From assembly GCA_020428265.1 (NCBI GenBank), contig JAGQND010000012.1:1-14875 (forward strand): 14,875 bases of DNA, given 5' to 3'. The notes below the pieces were generated by a model. The model saw only the letters and a list, made by a program, of their open reading frames with translations. It searched no databases and had not been told where the DNA came from. Both the position numbers and the translations under genes were made by a program. This stretch comes from Candidatus Saccharimonadota bacterium (GTDB lineage Bacteria > Patescibacteriota > Saccharimonadia > Saccharimonadales > Saccharimonadaceae). This document shows positions 5,391-13,776 of this stretch, one piece after another; the stretch's first letter is position 1, and each line of letters starts with the position of its first letter.

Positions 5391-6599
5391 ATGAGTCGCA
5401 TAGCACAGCTCGACATAGTGCGGGGGTTGGCCATAGTATATGTGGTGTTTATACATAGTGTTTTGTATAATTACGCGCATATAAATAATGTAGATTTGGC
5501 GCATACGCCCTGGCCGTTGCTTTTGCTTGGAGCTATGGGTTTGTGGGGTGGTGTGTTTGTTATGTATTCGTTGATCGTGAATACGTTTTCGATGTTTCGT
5601 GCGGGTGGCGGGCGTGCACTGGCGCTACGTGTAGTTGCGCCATTTATTGTTGCTGGGCTGGCGTATATATTTATTATTGGCACGCTGCAAACTCTTGTGT
5701 TTGGCAGGTGGGCGGCGAATACAACGGCTACGCAGACAGACTTAACTTTGGTGGCCGAAGTAGTGCGCGGTGAACCTCTAGATTTGCATACAGACCGTGT
5801 GTTTACCGGGTCGGGCATAAAATCAGTTGGACTGAATTTGGTGGTGGTCCCGCTGGTGTTGTATTTCGTATTTTGGCGGCGTGGACTACGTGATGAGAAG
5901 CGGACATATGCTATTTTGATTGCTGTAGCGCTGGTGATTTTAGCGTTTTCGTATTTGCGTTTATATATGTACGATCAGTGGCTAAGTGACGTGCTAAGGC
6001 ATAATTATTTATCTGCTTGGCTGGGTAGTTTGTTGATAGCCAATCCGTATCCGGGTGTGGCTTATTTGTCTTATGGGTTTTGGGGTGTAGCTGTGGGTGC
6101 TATGTATTTTTATAAACGATACGATTTGCTGCGGAAAATTATATTGCCTATAGGCGCTGCATTGCTTGCGGTTGGAGTGCTGAATATTGTGCGCTATCCG
6201 GGTACAGTATTTGGCGTGACGGAGTTTTGGTATTGGAAGATGGTTATAGAAACTGGTGTGTTTTTGCTATTGTTTGCCGGTGCACTGTTACTTGCTCATG
6301 GGCGTAAGTTTAAGCCGGGCGCAGTGTGGCGATTTTCAGAGCCATTTAGCCGTGTGAGTTTGAGCGTGTACATGCTAGAAACATTGACGTCGGAAATGCT
6401 TAGGCCTATGTGGTTTAGATATTCTGCTGATTGGCAGCAGGGCTATGCGGGCCCATTACTACTTGGTGTTGCTAATGTGTTGGTGTGGATAGTGATAGTT
6501 TTTGCATGGAAGCGCGCTAACTATAAATATAGTGTGGAGTATTTATGGGTTAGGGTGTTTAATAGGCTCGGTAAGCGTTCCACTAAGCTTACGCTTTAA
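5391..6599 (+). CDS. Multi-pass membrane acyltransferase (acyltransferase-3 / YeiB-like)
   Basis: The protein has 402 residues with about ten hydrophobic segments. It opens with LDIVRGLAIVYVVFIHS, the characteristic first helix of acyltransferase-3, YeiB/DUF418 and related membrane O- or N-acyltransferases: Asp and Arg near the cytoplasmic face, then a His. Near the C-terminus, FSRVSLSVYMLETL resembles the conserved penultimate region of this superfamily, followed by a last membrane helix and a basic tail. Such enzymes transfer acyl groups from the cytoplasm to cell-surface sugars or lipids. The substrate cannot be read from the sequence. It is probably monocistronic and leaderless. Its G/T-rich strand and ATA codons resemble the other AT-rich genes here. 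Confidence 0.75.
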   Translation: MSRIAQLDIVRGLAIVYVVFIHSVLYNYAHINNVDLAHTPWPLLLLGAMGLWGGVFVMYSLIVNTFSMFRAGGGRALALRVVAPFIVAGLAYIFIIGTLQTLVFGRWAANTTATQTDLTLVAEVVRGEPLDLHTDRVFTGSGIKSVGLNLVVVPLVLYFVFWRRGLRDEKRTYAILIAVALVILAFSYLRLYMYDQWLSDVLRHNYLSAWLGSLLIANPYPGVAYLSYGFWGVAVGAMYFYKRYDLLRKIILPIGAALLAVGVLNIVRYPGTVFGVTEFWYWKMVIETGVFLLLFAGALLLAHGRKFKPGAVWRFSEPFSRVSLSVYMLETLTSEMLRPMWFRYSADWQQGYAGPLLLGVANVLVWIVIVFAWKRANYKYSVEYLWVRVFNRLGKRSTKLTL

Positions 6600-6607
6600 C
6601 CATATTT

Positions 6608-6636
6608 TTGCTTATAAATATATTTTGTGGTATTGT
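6608..6636 (+). promoter_or_regulatory. Promoter of the Mpa/ARC ATPase gene
   Basis: TTGCTT (6608-6613) and TATTGT (6631-6636) are 17 bases apart, with TG before the -10 box. Transcription would start near 6643, leaving a leader of about 60 bases before the ATG at 6705. The leader contains a ribosome binding site, unlike the leaderless genes around it. Confidence 0.6.
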
Positions 6637-6675
6637 AATAATAATCTGCAGCTTGGTGCTTGCGGAGTGTGTTAT

Positions 6676-6704
6676 GTCCGTTCCTTTACATAAGGAGTTC
6701 TCTC
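6676..6704 (+). promoter_or_regulatory. Ribosome-binding-site hairpin in the ATPase leader
   Basis: AAGGAG (6692-6697), 7 bases before ATG 6705, fixes the start codon. It can pair with TTCCTT (6681-6686) across a TACAT loop, which would hide the binding site. The segment from 6679 on matches the pseudokinase leader (216-232): both read CGTTC, then YTTTA, then TAAGGAG. The C-to-T difference keeps pairing possible. It could act as a translational switch. Confidence 0.45.
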
Positions 6705-8351
6705 ATGAACGAAAACGATGAGCTCCAGCCAAGTGGTCAGGAGTCAGAGTCAAGAGATGCGGAAGTCGCGCGTCTTAGGAATGCTCTTCGTGAATCTCGT
6801 CAGCAGTTGCTGGCTCTTCGCGACGAAGTAGATCGCATGGCCGAGCCACCGCTCAGCTACGCTTTGTACCTGTGCTCGAATAACGACGGTACAGTAGACG
6901 TGGTGACGGCCGGGTCTGGCGCAAAGCGTATGACCGTGACGGTTTCACCCACTGTTGATCGCGACCTGCTGCGTACTGGCTGCCTGGTGAAAGTAAATCA
7001 GGCGCTGGCTATTGTGGCCGTGGCTGGGTTTAGCCGCACCGGCGAGCTGTGCACTTTGAAAGAAGTGCTGGCACGTGAGTCTGGCGAACCTCAGCGAGTC
7101 ATGGTGGTATCTAAAGCCGACGACACTCAGGTGGTGTGGGTGGCTGATTCGATTCGGCCGAGCGACCTGAAAATCGGCGACACACTGCTGGTGGACACAC
7201 GCGAGGGATTTGTGTTCGAGCGAGTGCCCAAGTCCGATGCCGAGCAGTTGGTACTGGAAGAAGTTCCGGATATCAGCTACGAAGATATTGGTGGGCTTGG
7301 TCCGCAGATTGAGCAGATTCGCGATGCCGTGGAGCTGCCGTATTTGCACGCTGACTTGTTCACCGAGTTCAAGCTGAAGCCGCCCAAAGGTGTGTTGCTG
7401 TATGGTCCTCCGGGTTGCGGTAAGACGCTGATTGCCAAGGCTGTTGCGAATTCGCTCGCCAAAAAGGTTGCCGAGATGACAGGAGACAAGAACGCCAAGG
7501 CGTACTTTCTGAATATCAAGGGCCCCGAACTTTTGAATAAGTACGTGGGTGAAACCGAGCGTCACATTCGTGAAATCTTTGGTCGGGCTCGTGAAAAGGC
7601 CGCCGAAGGTATGCCGGTGATTGTGTTTTTCGATGAGATGGAGTCGCTGTTTCGCACGCGCGGTTCGGGGGTTTCGTCTGATATGGAAAGCACGATTGTG
7701 CCTCAGCTGCTGAGCGAAATCGATGGTGTCGAAGGGCTCGAGAATGTGTTGGTGATTGGTGCTTCTAACCGCCAAGACATGATTGACCCTGCGGTGCTTC
7801 GGCCTGGTCGTCTGGATGTGAAGATTCGTGTTGAGCGCCCAGGCAAGGAGGCCGCGGCCGATATTTTCTCCAAGTACTTGACGGCCGACCTGCCGATTGA
7901 CGCCGATGAAATTCGTGCGTCTGGCGGTGGAGACCGCGACAAGTGCGTGGCGCGGCTCATTGAGCGTACGGTGGAACGTATGTACGCTGAGTCGACCGAG
8001 AACGAGTTTTTGGAAGTGACCTACCAAAGTGGAGTGACCAAGAAGTTGTACTTCAAGGACTTTAACTCTGGTGCCATGACCGAAAACATCGTTAATCGTG
8101 CCAAGAAGGCGGCTATCAAAGAAGTGATTGCCGGCGGAACCAAGGGCCTGCGTCAGCAGCACTTGATTGACGCGATTGTCGATGAGTTCAAGGAGAACGA
8201 GGACTTGCCGAACACTACAAACCCAGATGATTGGGCGCGTATTTCCGGCGAGCAGGGTGAGAAGATTACGTTTGTAAAGACGTTGATTTCTCGCAAGGCG
8301 CAAGCCGCACAGCCGGTTGAGGATTACGTGCCTCGCGGTCAGTACCTGTGA
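6705..8351 (+). CDS. arc: Proteasomal AAA+ ATPase, Mpa/ARC family
   Basis: The protein has 548 residues. An N-terminal heptad-like helix (about 15-46) matches the coiled coil that in Mpa recruits pupylated proteins. OB-fold interdomains follow (about 48-190), then one AAA module with Walker A GPPGCGKT (234-241), Walker B VFFDE (D310, E311) and sensor/arginine-finger stretch SNRQDMIDPAVLRPGRLD. The C-terminal part contains FKDFNSGAM and ENEDLPNTTNPDDWARIS, nearly identical to mycobacterial Mpa as I remember it. It ends in GQYL, the tail with penultimate Tyr that docks into and opens the 20S proteasome. Role: ring-shaped unfoldase feeding a proteasome. No prcA, prcB, pup, dop or pafA gene is in the window. 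I saw no ATA codons, which suggests strong expression. ATG 6705 is fixed by AAGGAG. Confidence 0.93.
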   Translation: MNENDELQPSGQESESRDAEVARLRNALRESRQQLLALRDEVDRMAEPPLSYALYLCSNNDGTVDVVTAGSGAKRMTVTVSPTVDRDLLRTGCLVKVNQALAIVAVAGFSRTGELCTLKEVLARESGEPQRVMVVSKADDTQVVWVADSIRPSDLKIGDTLLVDTREGFVFERVPKSDAEQLVLEEVPDISYEDIGGLGPQIEQIRDAVELPYLHADLFTEFKLKPPKGVLLYGPPGCGKTLIAKAVANSLAKKVAEMTGDKNAKAYFLNIKGPELLNKYVGETERHIREIFGRAREKAAEGMPVIVFFDEMESLFRTRGSGVSSDMESTIVPQLLSEIDGVEGLENVLVIGASNRQDMIDPAVLRPGRLDVKIRVERPGKEAAADIFSKYLTADLPIDADEIRASGGGDRDKCVARLIERTVERMYAESTENEFLEVTYQSGVTKKLYFKDFNSGAMTENIVNRAKKAAIKEVIAGGTKGLRQQHLIDAIVDEFKENEDLPNTTNPDDWARISGEQGEKITFVKTLISRKAQAAQPVEDYVPRGQYL

Positions 8352-8367
8352 CAACGACGTCACATAG

Positions 8368-8391
8368 CCCCAGTGGAAACACTGGGGTTTT
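8368..8391 (+). terminator. Intrinsic terminator of the Mpa/ARC gene
   Basis: A perfect 8-bp stem, CCCCAGTG (8368-8375) with CACTGGGG (8380-8387), is closed by a GAAA tetraloop and followed by TTTT. It sits 16 bases after the stop codon. Confidence 0.93.
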
Positions 8392-8420
8392 AAATTTGTG
8401 CAGAATCATAATGATATTTA

Positions 8421-8433
8421 ACATATAATATGT
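8421..8433 (+). promoter_or_regulatory. Leaderless -10 box of the sortase gene within a palindrome
   Basis: TATAAT (8424-8429) lies 7 bases before the ATG at 8437. It is embedded in ACATATAATATGT, a perfect 13-base inverted repeat around one central base. No clear -35 box is visible. The palindrome may be an operator, but its AT-rich content makes chance likely. Confidence 0.5.
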
Positions 8434-8436
8434 AAT

Positions 8437-9108
8437 ATGAAGACGAGGCGGAGGGTGCTCAAGACTACAATTAGTATTGCTCTTTTGGTTGCTGGTTTGG
8501 GTATGGTGGCCTTTGGTTTGTACGGGTTTATTATACGATATAAGGTTACTCATGAGCCCAACCCAACTATACCAAAAGAAATCGTGACAAAATCGATAGA
8601 TACACCAAGTGAAACTGCTCCTGTAGAGGCATGTACCAATTACGATGTGCCCGCTAACCAGCCAAGGCAGATAAGTATACCCAAACTAAATAAAACTGGG
8701 TGTGTACAAAAAGTTGGAATTGACCAAAATAATGCCATAGCCGTGCCGACTAATATACACTTAGCTGGCTGGTACACAGCGAGTTCGCTACCTGGCGAGT
8801 CGGGCGTTACGCTTATAGATGGTCACATATCTGGGCGCTATGAAGATGCTATATTTGCGCACTTAAAAGATTTGAAACCTGGCGATGAAGTTAAGATTCA
8901 GCTAGGCGACAAGACCTGGATAAGCTATGTTATAAAAGACACCAATACTTATACGATCGATAAGGCCGCCGAGGAACAGCTGAGGCAACTTAGTGGGGTA
9001 AAAAGCCAACTGACTATAGTAACCTGTGGGGGTAAATGGCTACCGCATGATAAAACGTACGATAAGCGCGTGGTTGTGCGCGCCGAAATGAAGGGTGAAG
9101 ATGACTAG
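8437..9108 (+). CDS. Sortase (class E/F-like cysteine transpeptidase)
   Basis: The protein has 223 residues. A basic N-terminus is followed by one membrane helix (about 10-33) that anchors it, so the catalytic domain faces outside. The domain begins near residue 78 (ISIPKLNKTGCVQ). The catalytic triad is visible: His130 in DGHISG, Cys197 in IVTCGG, and an Arg in RVVVR (211 or 215). Sortases cut LPXTG-like signals and link proteins to the cell wall or to pilin subunits. I favour class E/F from the short length and the TCGG motif; class is uncertain. It overlaps the CapA-like gene by 8 bases, so the two are co-translated. No sortase substrate is encoded in the window. Confidence 0.87.
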   Translation: MKTRRRVLKTTISIALLVAGLGMVAFGLYGFIIRYKVTHEPNPTIPKEIVTKSIDTPSETAPVEACTNYDVPANQPRQISIPKLNKTGCVQKVGIDQNNAIAVPTNIHLAGWYTASSLPGESGVTLIDGHISGRYEDAIFAHLKDLKPGDEVKIQLGDKTWISYVIKDTNTYTIDKAAEEQLRQLSGVKSQLTIVTCGGKWLPHDKTYDKRVVVRAEMKGEDD

Positions 9109-10324
9109 TAAAAATCATAAAAATCGTAAGCTGAAAATAATTTTAATAGCAGCGATTGTGGCAATACTGTGCGTAGATGCTGTAGTTTTTGCCGTGTGGA
9201 GTATGGGCAAGAGCAATACCAAGCAAACTAATAATGATGTAAAACATACAACAAAAGTAGAAATAAAACCGCAAGTAGCCGCACTATCATCTAATATGTT
9301 GGTGCTCGGTAACTCATTTTGGGGCCGCAGTATAGACGAGTGGTCGCAAAAAAGTCCACTTAAGTATGCTTATCCGTTTTCGCGACTTAATGAATTTCAT
9401 CGTGATAAATACGATGCCTGGATAAGTGGACTAGAGTGTCCTATGGACGAAGACGTGCACATGACTGCGGCCCAGCAAGAGGTTAATTTGCAGTTTAATT
9501 GCCCGCCTGAGTATACAGCCGAAGCGGCAAAGTGGTTTACGGCATTTACGCTGGCAAATAATCACACAGACAATCAGGGTGCCGATGGGTTTGCTAAAAC
9601 TCAGAAGAACTTAGAGAAAAACGGCATACAGTATTTTGGTAATTATGACCCAAAAGTAACGGATGATACATGTGAAGTTATTAGCTTGCCTGTGACGGTG
9701 CAGCTAGATAATGGTAAGACTGATAAAGGTAATTTGCCAGTGGCTATGTGCGGTTATCATGGTGTGTTTCAAATACCGCCAAGCGAGAGTATAGAGCTTA
9801 TGAAAAAGTACAGCAAATATATGCTGACATTTGCCTTTCCTCATATGGGCCAAGAGTACAAGCCAGCACCCGACCAAATAAAAACTGACACGTATCATGC
9901 CATGATAGATAATGGCGCTGATGTGGTATTTGGTGATCATCCGCATTGGATTCAGAATACAGAAGCGTATAAGGGCCATTTAATCGTGTATTCTATGGGT
10001 AATTTTATGTTTGACCAGCAAAGTAGTGTTGAGGTTACGCGGTCTGCTGGCATCAACCTACTACTAAAAACCAAAGAGGCGGACAGTACTACCCTGCAAA
10101 AATGGCTGAAACTGGGCGACGAATGTAAAAAATATAAGGACGACTGCCTAGAGCAAGCCGAGAAGCAGGGTTTAACTAGGCCAAAGTTTACGTTTGAGTT
10201 TAATATAGTTGGCACGAGTGATGCGGATAAAATTACAAAGCCGGCGACGGAAGCAGAGCTGCAGGCTATACTCACGCGCTTAAATTGGCAGGCTGTAAAG
10301 CCTAAAATACAGACAGAATACTAG
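9101..10324 (+). CDS. CapA-family (poly-gamma-glutamate synthesis-like) metallophosphatase-fold protein, membrane-anchored
   Basis: The protein has 407 residues. The ATG at 9101 lies inside the end of the sortase gene, with AAGGGTG a few bases upstream. A membrane helix at about 11-33 would place the domain outside the cell. CapA motifs follow in order: LGNSFWGR, ANNHTDNQG, FPHMGQEY, GDHPHWIQ and YSMGNFMFDQ. In most CapA proteins the first motif is GD, whereas here it is GN, so one usual acidic metal-site residue is missing. Cysteines in the C-terminal part (ECKKYKDDC) could form a disulfide. CapA proteins take part in capsule polymer handling, often poorly defined biochemically. Pairing with a sortase suggests a cell-surface role. 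Confidence 0.82.
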   Translation: MTSKNHKNRKLKIILIAAIVAILCVDAVVFAVWSMGKSNTKQTNNDVKHTTKVEIKPQVAALSSNMLVLGNSFWGRSIDEWSQKSPLKYAYPFSRLNEFHRDKYDAWISGLECPMDEDVHMTAAQQEVNLQFNCPPEYTAEAAKWFTAFTLANNHTDNQGADGFAKTQKNLEKNGIQYFGNYDPKVTDDTCEVISLPVTVQLDNGKTDKGNLPVAMCGYHGVFQIPPSESIELMKKYSKYMLTFAFPHMGQEYKPAPDQIKTDTYHAMIDNGADVVFGDHPHWIQNTEAYKGHLIVYSMGNFMFDQQSSVEVTRSAGINLLLKTKEADSTTLQKWLKLGDECKKYKDDCLEQAEKQGLTRPKFTFEFNIVGTSDADKITKPATEAELQAILTRLNWQAVKPKIQTEY

Positions 10325-10330
10325 TTTATA

Positions 10331-10347
10331 AGCATAGTTCTTATGCT
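10331..10347. repeat. Inverted repeat in the MoxR operon promoter
   Basis: AGCATA (10331-10336) and TATGCT (10342-10347) are perfect arms around 5 bases. They lie in the promoter spacer and touch the -10 box at 10347. No T-run follows, so this is more likely an operator than a terminator of the upstream gene. Confidence 0.4.
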
Positions 10348-10352
10348 ATAAT
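10347..10352 (+). promoter_or_regulatory. Leaderless -10 box of the MoxR/Bat operon
   Basis: TATAAT, preceded by TGC (extended -10), lies 8 bases before ATG 10361. No clear -35 hexamer is seen; the extended -10 may compensate. Downstream genes in the operon use overlaps or a ribosome binding site instead. Confidence 0.6.
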
Positions 10353-10360
10353 TAAGTTAA

Positions 10361-11452
10361 ATGGAAGAGGGTAGGGAATTTACGCCGCCGGTCCCCGAGG
10401 AGTCTGACCAAGCGGCTGCAAACAACGAAGAGAATGTACCTGTGAAAGTCGGGGGTGGTACGTCTAGTGATAAAAGTTCAAATAGTGGCGAAATAGCTGA
10501 TGCTGTTAAATTGCTTGAATCGATTAAGGATACGTACAAGCAATATATAGTCGGCCAAGAGGAAATGCTGGAAAGTATTTTAGTAGCATTGCTATCTAAT
10601 GGTCACTTGCTTATAGAAGGTGTACCGGGGCTTGCCAAAACTACCGCGGCACATACAATTGCAGCTACGGTGGGTGCGGATTTTACTCGTATACAGTGTA
10701 CGCCAGATATGTTGCCGGCGGATATTGTAGGTAGTCAGATTTACAATCCAGAAACACACCAGTTCAAAACGCAGTTGGGTCCTGTGAATCACCAGTTTGT
10801 ATTGGTAGACGAGGTTAACCGTACGTCCGCCAAGACACAAAGTGCTTTGCTGGAAGCTATGCAGGAGCGCCAAGTAAGTATAGGCGGCGAAACTCATAAG
10901 CTACCTCGTGGTTTTATAGTTATGGCTACGCAAAACCCTATTGAGCAAGAGGGTACATACCCACTACCTGAAGCGCAGCTAGATCGTTTCATGCTAAAAC
11001 ACGTAGTGCGCTACCCTAGCCTAGAAGAAGAAACAGAAGTGTTGCGTAGGCGTGCAGATAAGATTGATTTGTCTAAGGTAGATGCTGTAGCTCATATCGA
11101 CGACATTTTGAGCTTGCAAGAAGCAGCTAGCAATATAACAGTTGATGATAAAATTGTAAGCTACGTGGCGTCTCTTATTGACGCTACTCGTCACCCTGAG
11201 AACTACGGTATGGCGAATATTAAGCCACTCATAGAAGTGGGTGCTTCACCACGTGCAAGCCTAGCATTACTCGCTGCTGGTCGCGCTAAAGCTCTACTCA
11301 GTGGCGATAGTTACGTTACGCCAGATCACATAAAGCCGTTTTTGGAGCGCGTATTACAGCACCGCTTGGTGCTTAGCTACGAGGCTGAGGCCGAAAACAT
11401 AACAGTTGGAAATGTAATAGAAAAGATAGCTAGCGTTGTACAAGTACCGTGA
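10361..11452 (+). CDS. MoxR-family AAA+ ATPase
   Basis: The protein has 363 residues. The first 45 are an acidic, Ser/Gly-rich linker not usual for MoxR. The ATPase core follows with Walker A GVPGLAKT (87-94), Walker B LVDEVNR (D150, E151), and ATQNPIEQEGTYPLPEAQLDRF, the signature stretch of MoxR proteins. The C-terminal lid (about 290-363) has the usual SPRASLALL-like motif. MoxR ATPases act as chaperones that mature or regulate partner VWA proteins. Here the partners are the DUF58 and VWA genes immediately downstream, the first overlapping by 4 bases (GTGA). It is the first gene of the operon with a leaderless promoter. Confidence 0.93.
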   Translation: MEEGREFTPPVPEESDQAAANNEENVPVKVGGGTSSDKSSNSGEIADAVKLLESIKDTYKQYIVGQEEMLESILVALLSNGHLLIEGVPGLAKTTAAHTIAATVGADFTRIQCTPDMLPADIVGSQIYNPETHQFKTQLGPVNHQFVLVDEVNRTSAKTQSALLEAMQERQVSIGGETHKLPRGFIVMATQNPIEQEGTYPLPEAQLDRFMLKHVVRYPSLEEETEVLRRRADKIDLSKVDAVAHIDDILSLQEAASNITVDDKIVSYVASLIDATRHPENYGMANIKPLIEVGASPRASLALLAAGRAKALLSGDSYVTPDHIKPFLERVLQHRLVLSYEAEAENITVGNVIEKIASVVQVP

Positions 11453-12351
11453 GTATCACCGAAATAGTTGCCAAGCGTTTAAAACTTTTCTCGAAACGTC
11501 GAGTAGTTAATTTACTTGATGGCAATTATGACTCTATATTTAAGGGCAAAGGTGTAGAGTTTCAGAGTCTACGTGACTATGTGGCAGGCGATGATGTGCG
11601 TAGTATAGACTGGCGTGCTACGGCCAGGACGGGGCGTACGCAGACACGACTATATGCACCACTTCGCGATCAGCGTATTGTGGTTATTGCAGATACTTCG
11701 CCATCTATGCATATACCCGGGTATACGGGCATTAGCAAGAAAGATGCCTTGTATGGTTTAGTGGTGGCACTTGGTATGTTTGTGCATAAAAATCGTGATT
11801 TGCTAGCTGTATGCTACAACAAGCCGAATGGTCGCATACTTACATCTAAGTTTGGCAATACCAACAAACATATAGAGCAAAGTTTACGTACAATAGATGA
11901 ATCGATGCTTAAAACTCCTCCGCAAAATGCGCATAATTTAGAGGATTATTTGCAGCATATTGTGTCACATTTGCGTCAGCGTTCGGCTATTTTTATAGTT
12001 ACAGATTCGTTTCATGATTTAAATAAACTCAAGCAGTATATTACAAAGTTGAGTGCTAGACATCAGGTTTTTGTGCTACAGATTTCACCTAGTTGGCCAT
12101 TTAGTAACGATGCAGTAGACGATAAAGAAATTGTAGATATAGAAACTGGTGAGAAATTTTTGTCAGAGTTGGCGTCTAGTAAAAAATTGCAAGCTGAATG
12201 GAAGGCTATGTTTGGCGAGTATACTCGTCGTGTAAAAAAACTGAGTAAATCTTTGGGTGTTCCGTATGGTCTCGTAGAAGACGTTGAGTTGCTGCCAGAG
12301 GAATTACGCAAAATGTTCATACAATCGAGGGTGTATGCAAAGCGGCATTGA
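11449..12351 (+). CDS. DUF58 protein with VWA-like fold
   Basis: The protein has 300 residues. The GTG start overlaps the MoxR stop. The DUF58 signature is clear: GKGVEFQSLRDYVAGDDVR with E37, then SIDWRATART. A VWA-type metal site follows at DTSPS (82-86), and FIVTDSFHD fits the later acidic position of the fold. It has no membrane helix, so it is cytoplasmic. DUF58 proteins are standard partners of MoxR ATPases and precede Bat-type VWA membrane proteins. Molecular function of the family is not well established; a role in envelope integrity or assembly of a surface complex is the usual suggestion. Confidence 0.9.
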   Translation: MSITEIVAKRLKLFSKRRVVNLLDGNYDSIFKGKGVEFQSLRDYVAGDDVRSIDWRATARTGRTQTRLYAPLRDQRIVVIADTSPSMHIPGYTGISKKDALYGLVVALGMFVHKNRDLLAVCYNKPNGRILTSKFGNTNKHIEQSLRTIDESMLKTPPQNAHNLEDYLQHIVSHLRQRSAIFIVTDSFHDLNKLKQYITKLSARHQVFVLQISPSWPFSNDAVDDKEIVDIETGEKFLSELASSKKLQAEWKAMFGEYTRRVKKLSKSLGVPYGLVEDVELLPEELRKMFIQSRVYAKRH

Positions 12352-12352
12352 A

Positions 12353-12811
12353 ATGTTTCCGTCTATAAATTTGCCTCCATGGTGGGCCATTGGTGGCACT
12401 ATTGGGTTTGTGGTAATTATAGCTGGGTATTTTGTGGTGCTTTATATTATGAAACTCGTAGCCCGTATGATTGCAAAGCAGCTGGCTGAAGCTAAAAAAC
12501 CTGATGTAAATAAAATTATTAACGAAGCGTTGCAAAAAATTGAGTCCGTACGGCAAGATGCAAAATCGGGCAAGGTTACCATGCAGTATGCTTCCGGTGA
12601 ATTAAGTGCTATAACTCGTGGCGCCTTTGACTCTATTATGAATCACCGCACTATATATCAAACCAAAGACGAAGTTTTGAGGCGGCAGTTACGTAAAGTT
12701 GGTGGCCTACTGGATGATTTGTATCCGGCGGAATTTAGTAAGCACAACAATTTAGATGATGTTGATAAACTGTGCGATAGATCCAAGGAGGTGCTTGAGT
12801 CATGTCGCTAA
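12353..12811 (+). CDS. Small single-pass membrane protein, DUF4381-like Bat-operon component
   Basis: The protein has 152 residues. Start 12353 is one base after the DUF58 stop; an alternative ATG at 12335 has GAGGG just upstream but too close for a good site. LPPWW at 7-11 leads into a membrane helix (about 12-34), then a charged cytoplasmic region with a predicted helix rich in Lys and Ala. ELSAITRGAFDSIM and LLDDLYPAEFS echo DUF4381 proteins, which occupy this place between DUF58 and VWA genes in many MoxR operons. The family match is by layout and short motifs only. Its 3' end overlaps the next gene by 10 bases and carries that gene's ribosome binding site. Confidence 0.72.
   Translation: MFPSINLPPWWAIGGTIGFVVIIAGYFVVLYIMKLVARMIAKQLAEAKKPDVNKIINEALQKIESVRQDAKSGKVTMQYASGELSAITRGAFDSIMNHRTIYQTKDEVLRRQLRKVGGLLDDLYPAEFSKHNNLDDVDKLCDRSKEVLESCR
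12785..12791 (+). promoter_or_regulatory. Internal ribosome binding site for the first VWA gene
   Basis: AAGGAGG lies 10 bases before ATG 12802, inside the previous coding sequence. A full-consensus site inside the operon contrasts with the leaderless first gene and shows that this genome uses both initiation modes. Confidence 0.8.
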
Positions 12812-13776
12812 AGTGGCCGATTATGTTACTCGTACTGTTAGTGCCTGTTGGTATATATATTTATAGGAAGTTTAAGCCGGCTAAGCGCAGCAAGAAGCTT
12901 GCAGCAGAAATAAATTCATACAAAAACTTACCATCACTGCGCAAGACTTTGCTCTTGGTGAAGACGTATTCGTATTTAGAAGCTATATTTCTTCTTGGTC
13001 TTATATTGTCTGTTGCTGCACTGCTTGCGCGCCCACAGTCTGAAATACTTAAGATCGACGAAGCAAAAACTCATGACGTGGTGTTATGTATGGATACTAG
13101 TGGTTCTATGACTGATTACATTGTGCCATCTTTTCAAGCGCTTAAAGATTTGGCCAACAAAAACCCAACCGATAGATATGCGGTGTCAGGGTTTATAGAT
13201 GTTTCTTATACTATATTGCCACTTACTCGGGACATGGTATCGGTCAATGAGCGTCTTGATCATTGGATTGAGGCGATGAATAGTACGAGTCAAGATAATT
13301 ATCCCGTTGAGTTAAATCTTGGCTTTGACTCAGGTCATATAGTTGGTACAGATGTAGCGCGTGGTTTACAAGGTTGTATGCGTAGGTTTGGTGATTTGGA
13401 TTCCGAGCGTAGTCGTACAATCGTATTGGCTAGTGACCTAGAAGATACCTCAGACGATAAGACGGAATTGTTTAAAGCAGCCCAGTTGTTGCCTAGGTAC
13501 GGTGTGAAGCTGTATGTGCTGATGCCTTCGGCTTACTGGAAGGAAAACCCAGATATAGCTAAAGTCGTGCAGTTGACACATGCTACAGTCAAGGACGTTT
13601 CGAGCGTGTCATCTACGCGCGACATAGTGTCTAGTATACTGCGTGATACTTTGAATAAAGATGAAGTAAAGCAATATGCCAAGGTTGATTCGCCGCAAAT
13701 ATTGTGGGCTCTCGCAACGATATTTGCCGTACTATGGGCTGTGGTTGTTGTGCTTCGCTGGAGGGTGTCGCGATGA
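12802..13776 (+). CDS. BatA-like VWA membrane protein
   Basis: The protein has 324 residues. Two N-terminal membrane helices (about 5-21 and 56-77) bracket a basic loop, the VWA domain fills about 90-285, and a last helix (about 301-319) ends in RWRVSR. The metal-ion site begins with a perfect DTSGS (98-102), with a later acidic motif in LASDLEDTSDD. This helix-VWA-helix plan matches BatA of Bacteroides/Bat operons. It likely forms a membrane complex with the second VWA protein and is acted on by the MoxR ATPase. It shares ATGA with the next gene. A ligand cannot be predicted. Confidence 0.85.
   Translation: MSLKWPIMLLVLLVPVGIYIYRKFKPAKRSKKLAAEINSYKNLPSLRKTLLLVKTYSYLEAIFLLGLILSVAALLARPQSEILKIDEAKTHDVVLCMDTSGSMTDYIVPSFQALKDLANKNPTDRYAVSGFIDVSYTILPLTRDMVSVNERLDHWIEAMNSTSQDNYPVELNLGFDSGHIVGTDVARGLQGCMRRFGDLDSERSRTIVLASDLEDTSDDKTELFKAAQLLPRYGVKLYVLMPSAYWKENPDIAKVVQLTHATVKDVSSVSSTRDIVSSILRDTLNKDEVKQYAKVDSPQILWALATIFAVLWAVVVVLRWRVSR

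Noticed and set aside
6945..8363. Long open frame on the - strand opposite the ATPase gene
   Set aside because: It is a shadow of the strongly identified Mpa/ARC gene, with a composition (many His, Leu, Arg, Asn) typical of antisense frames.
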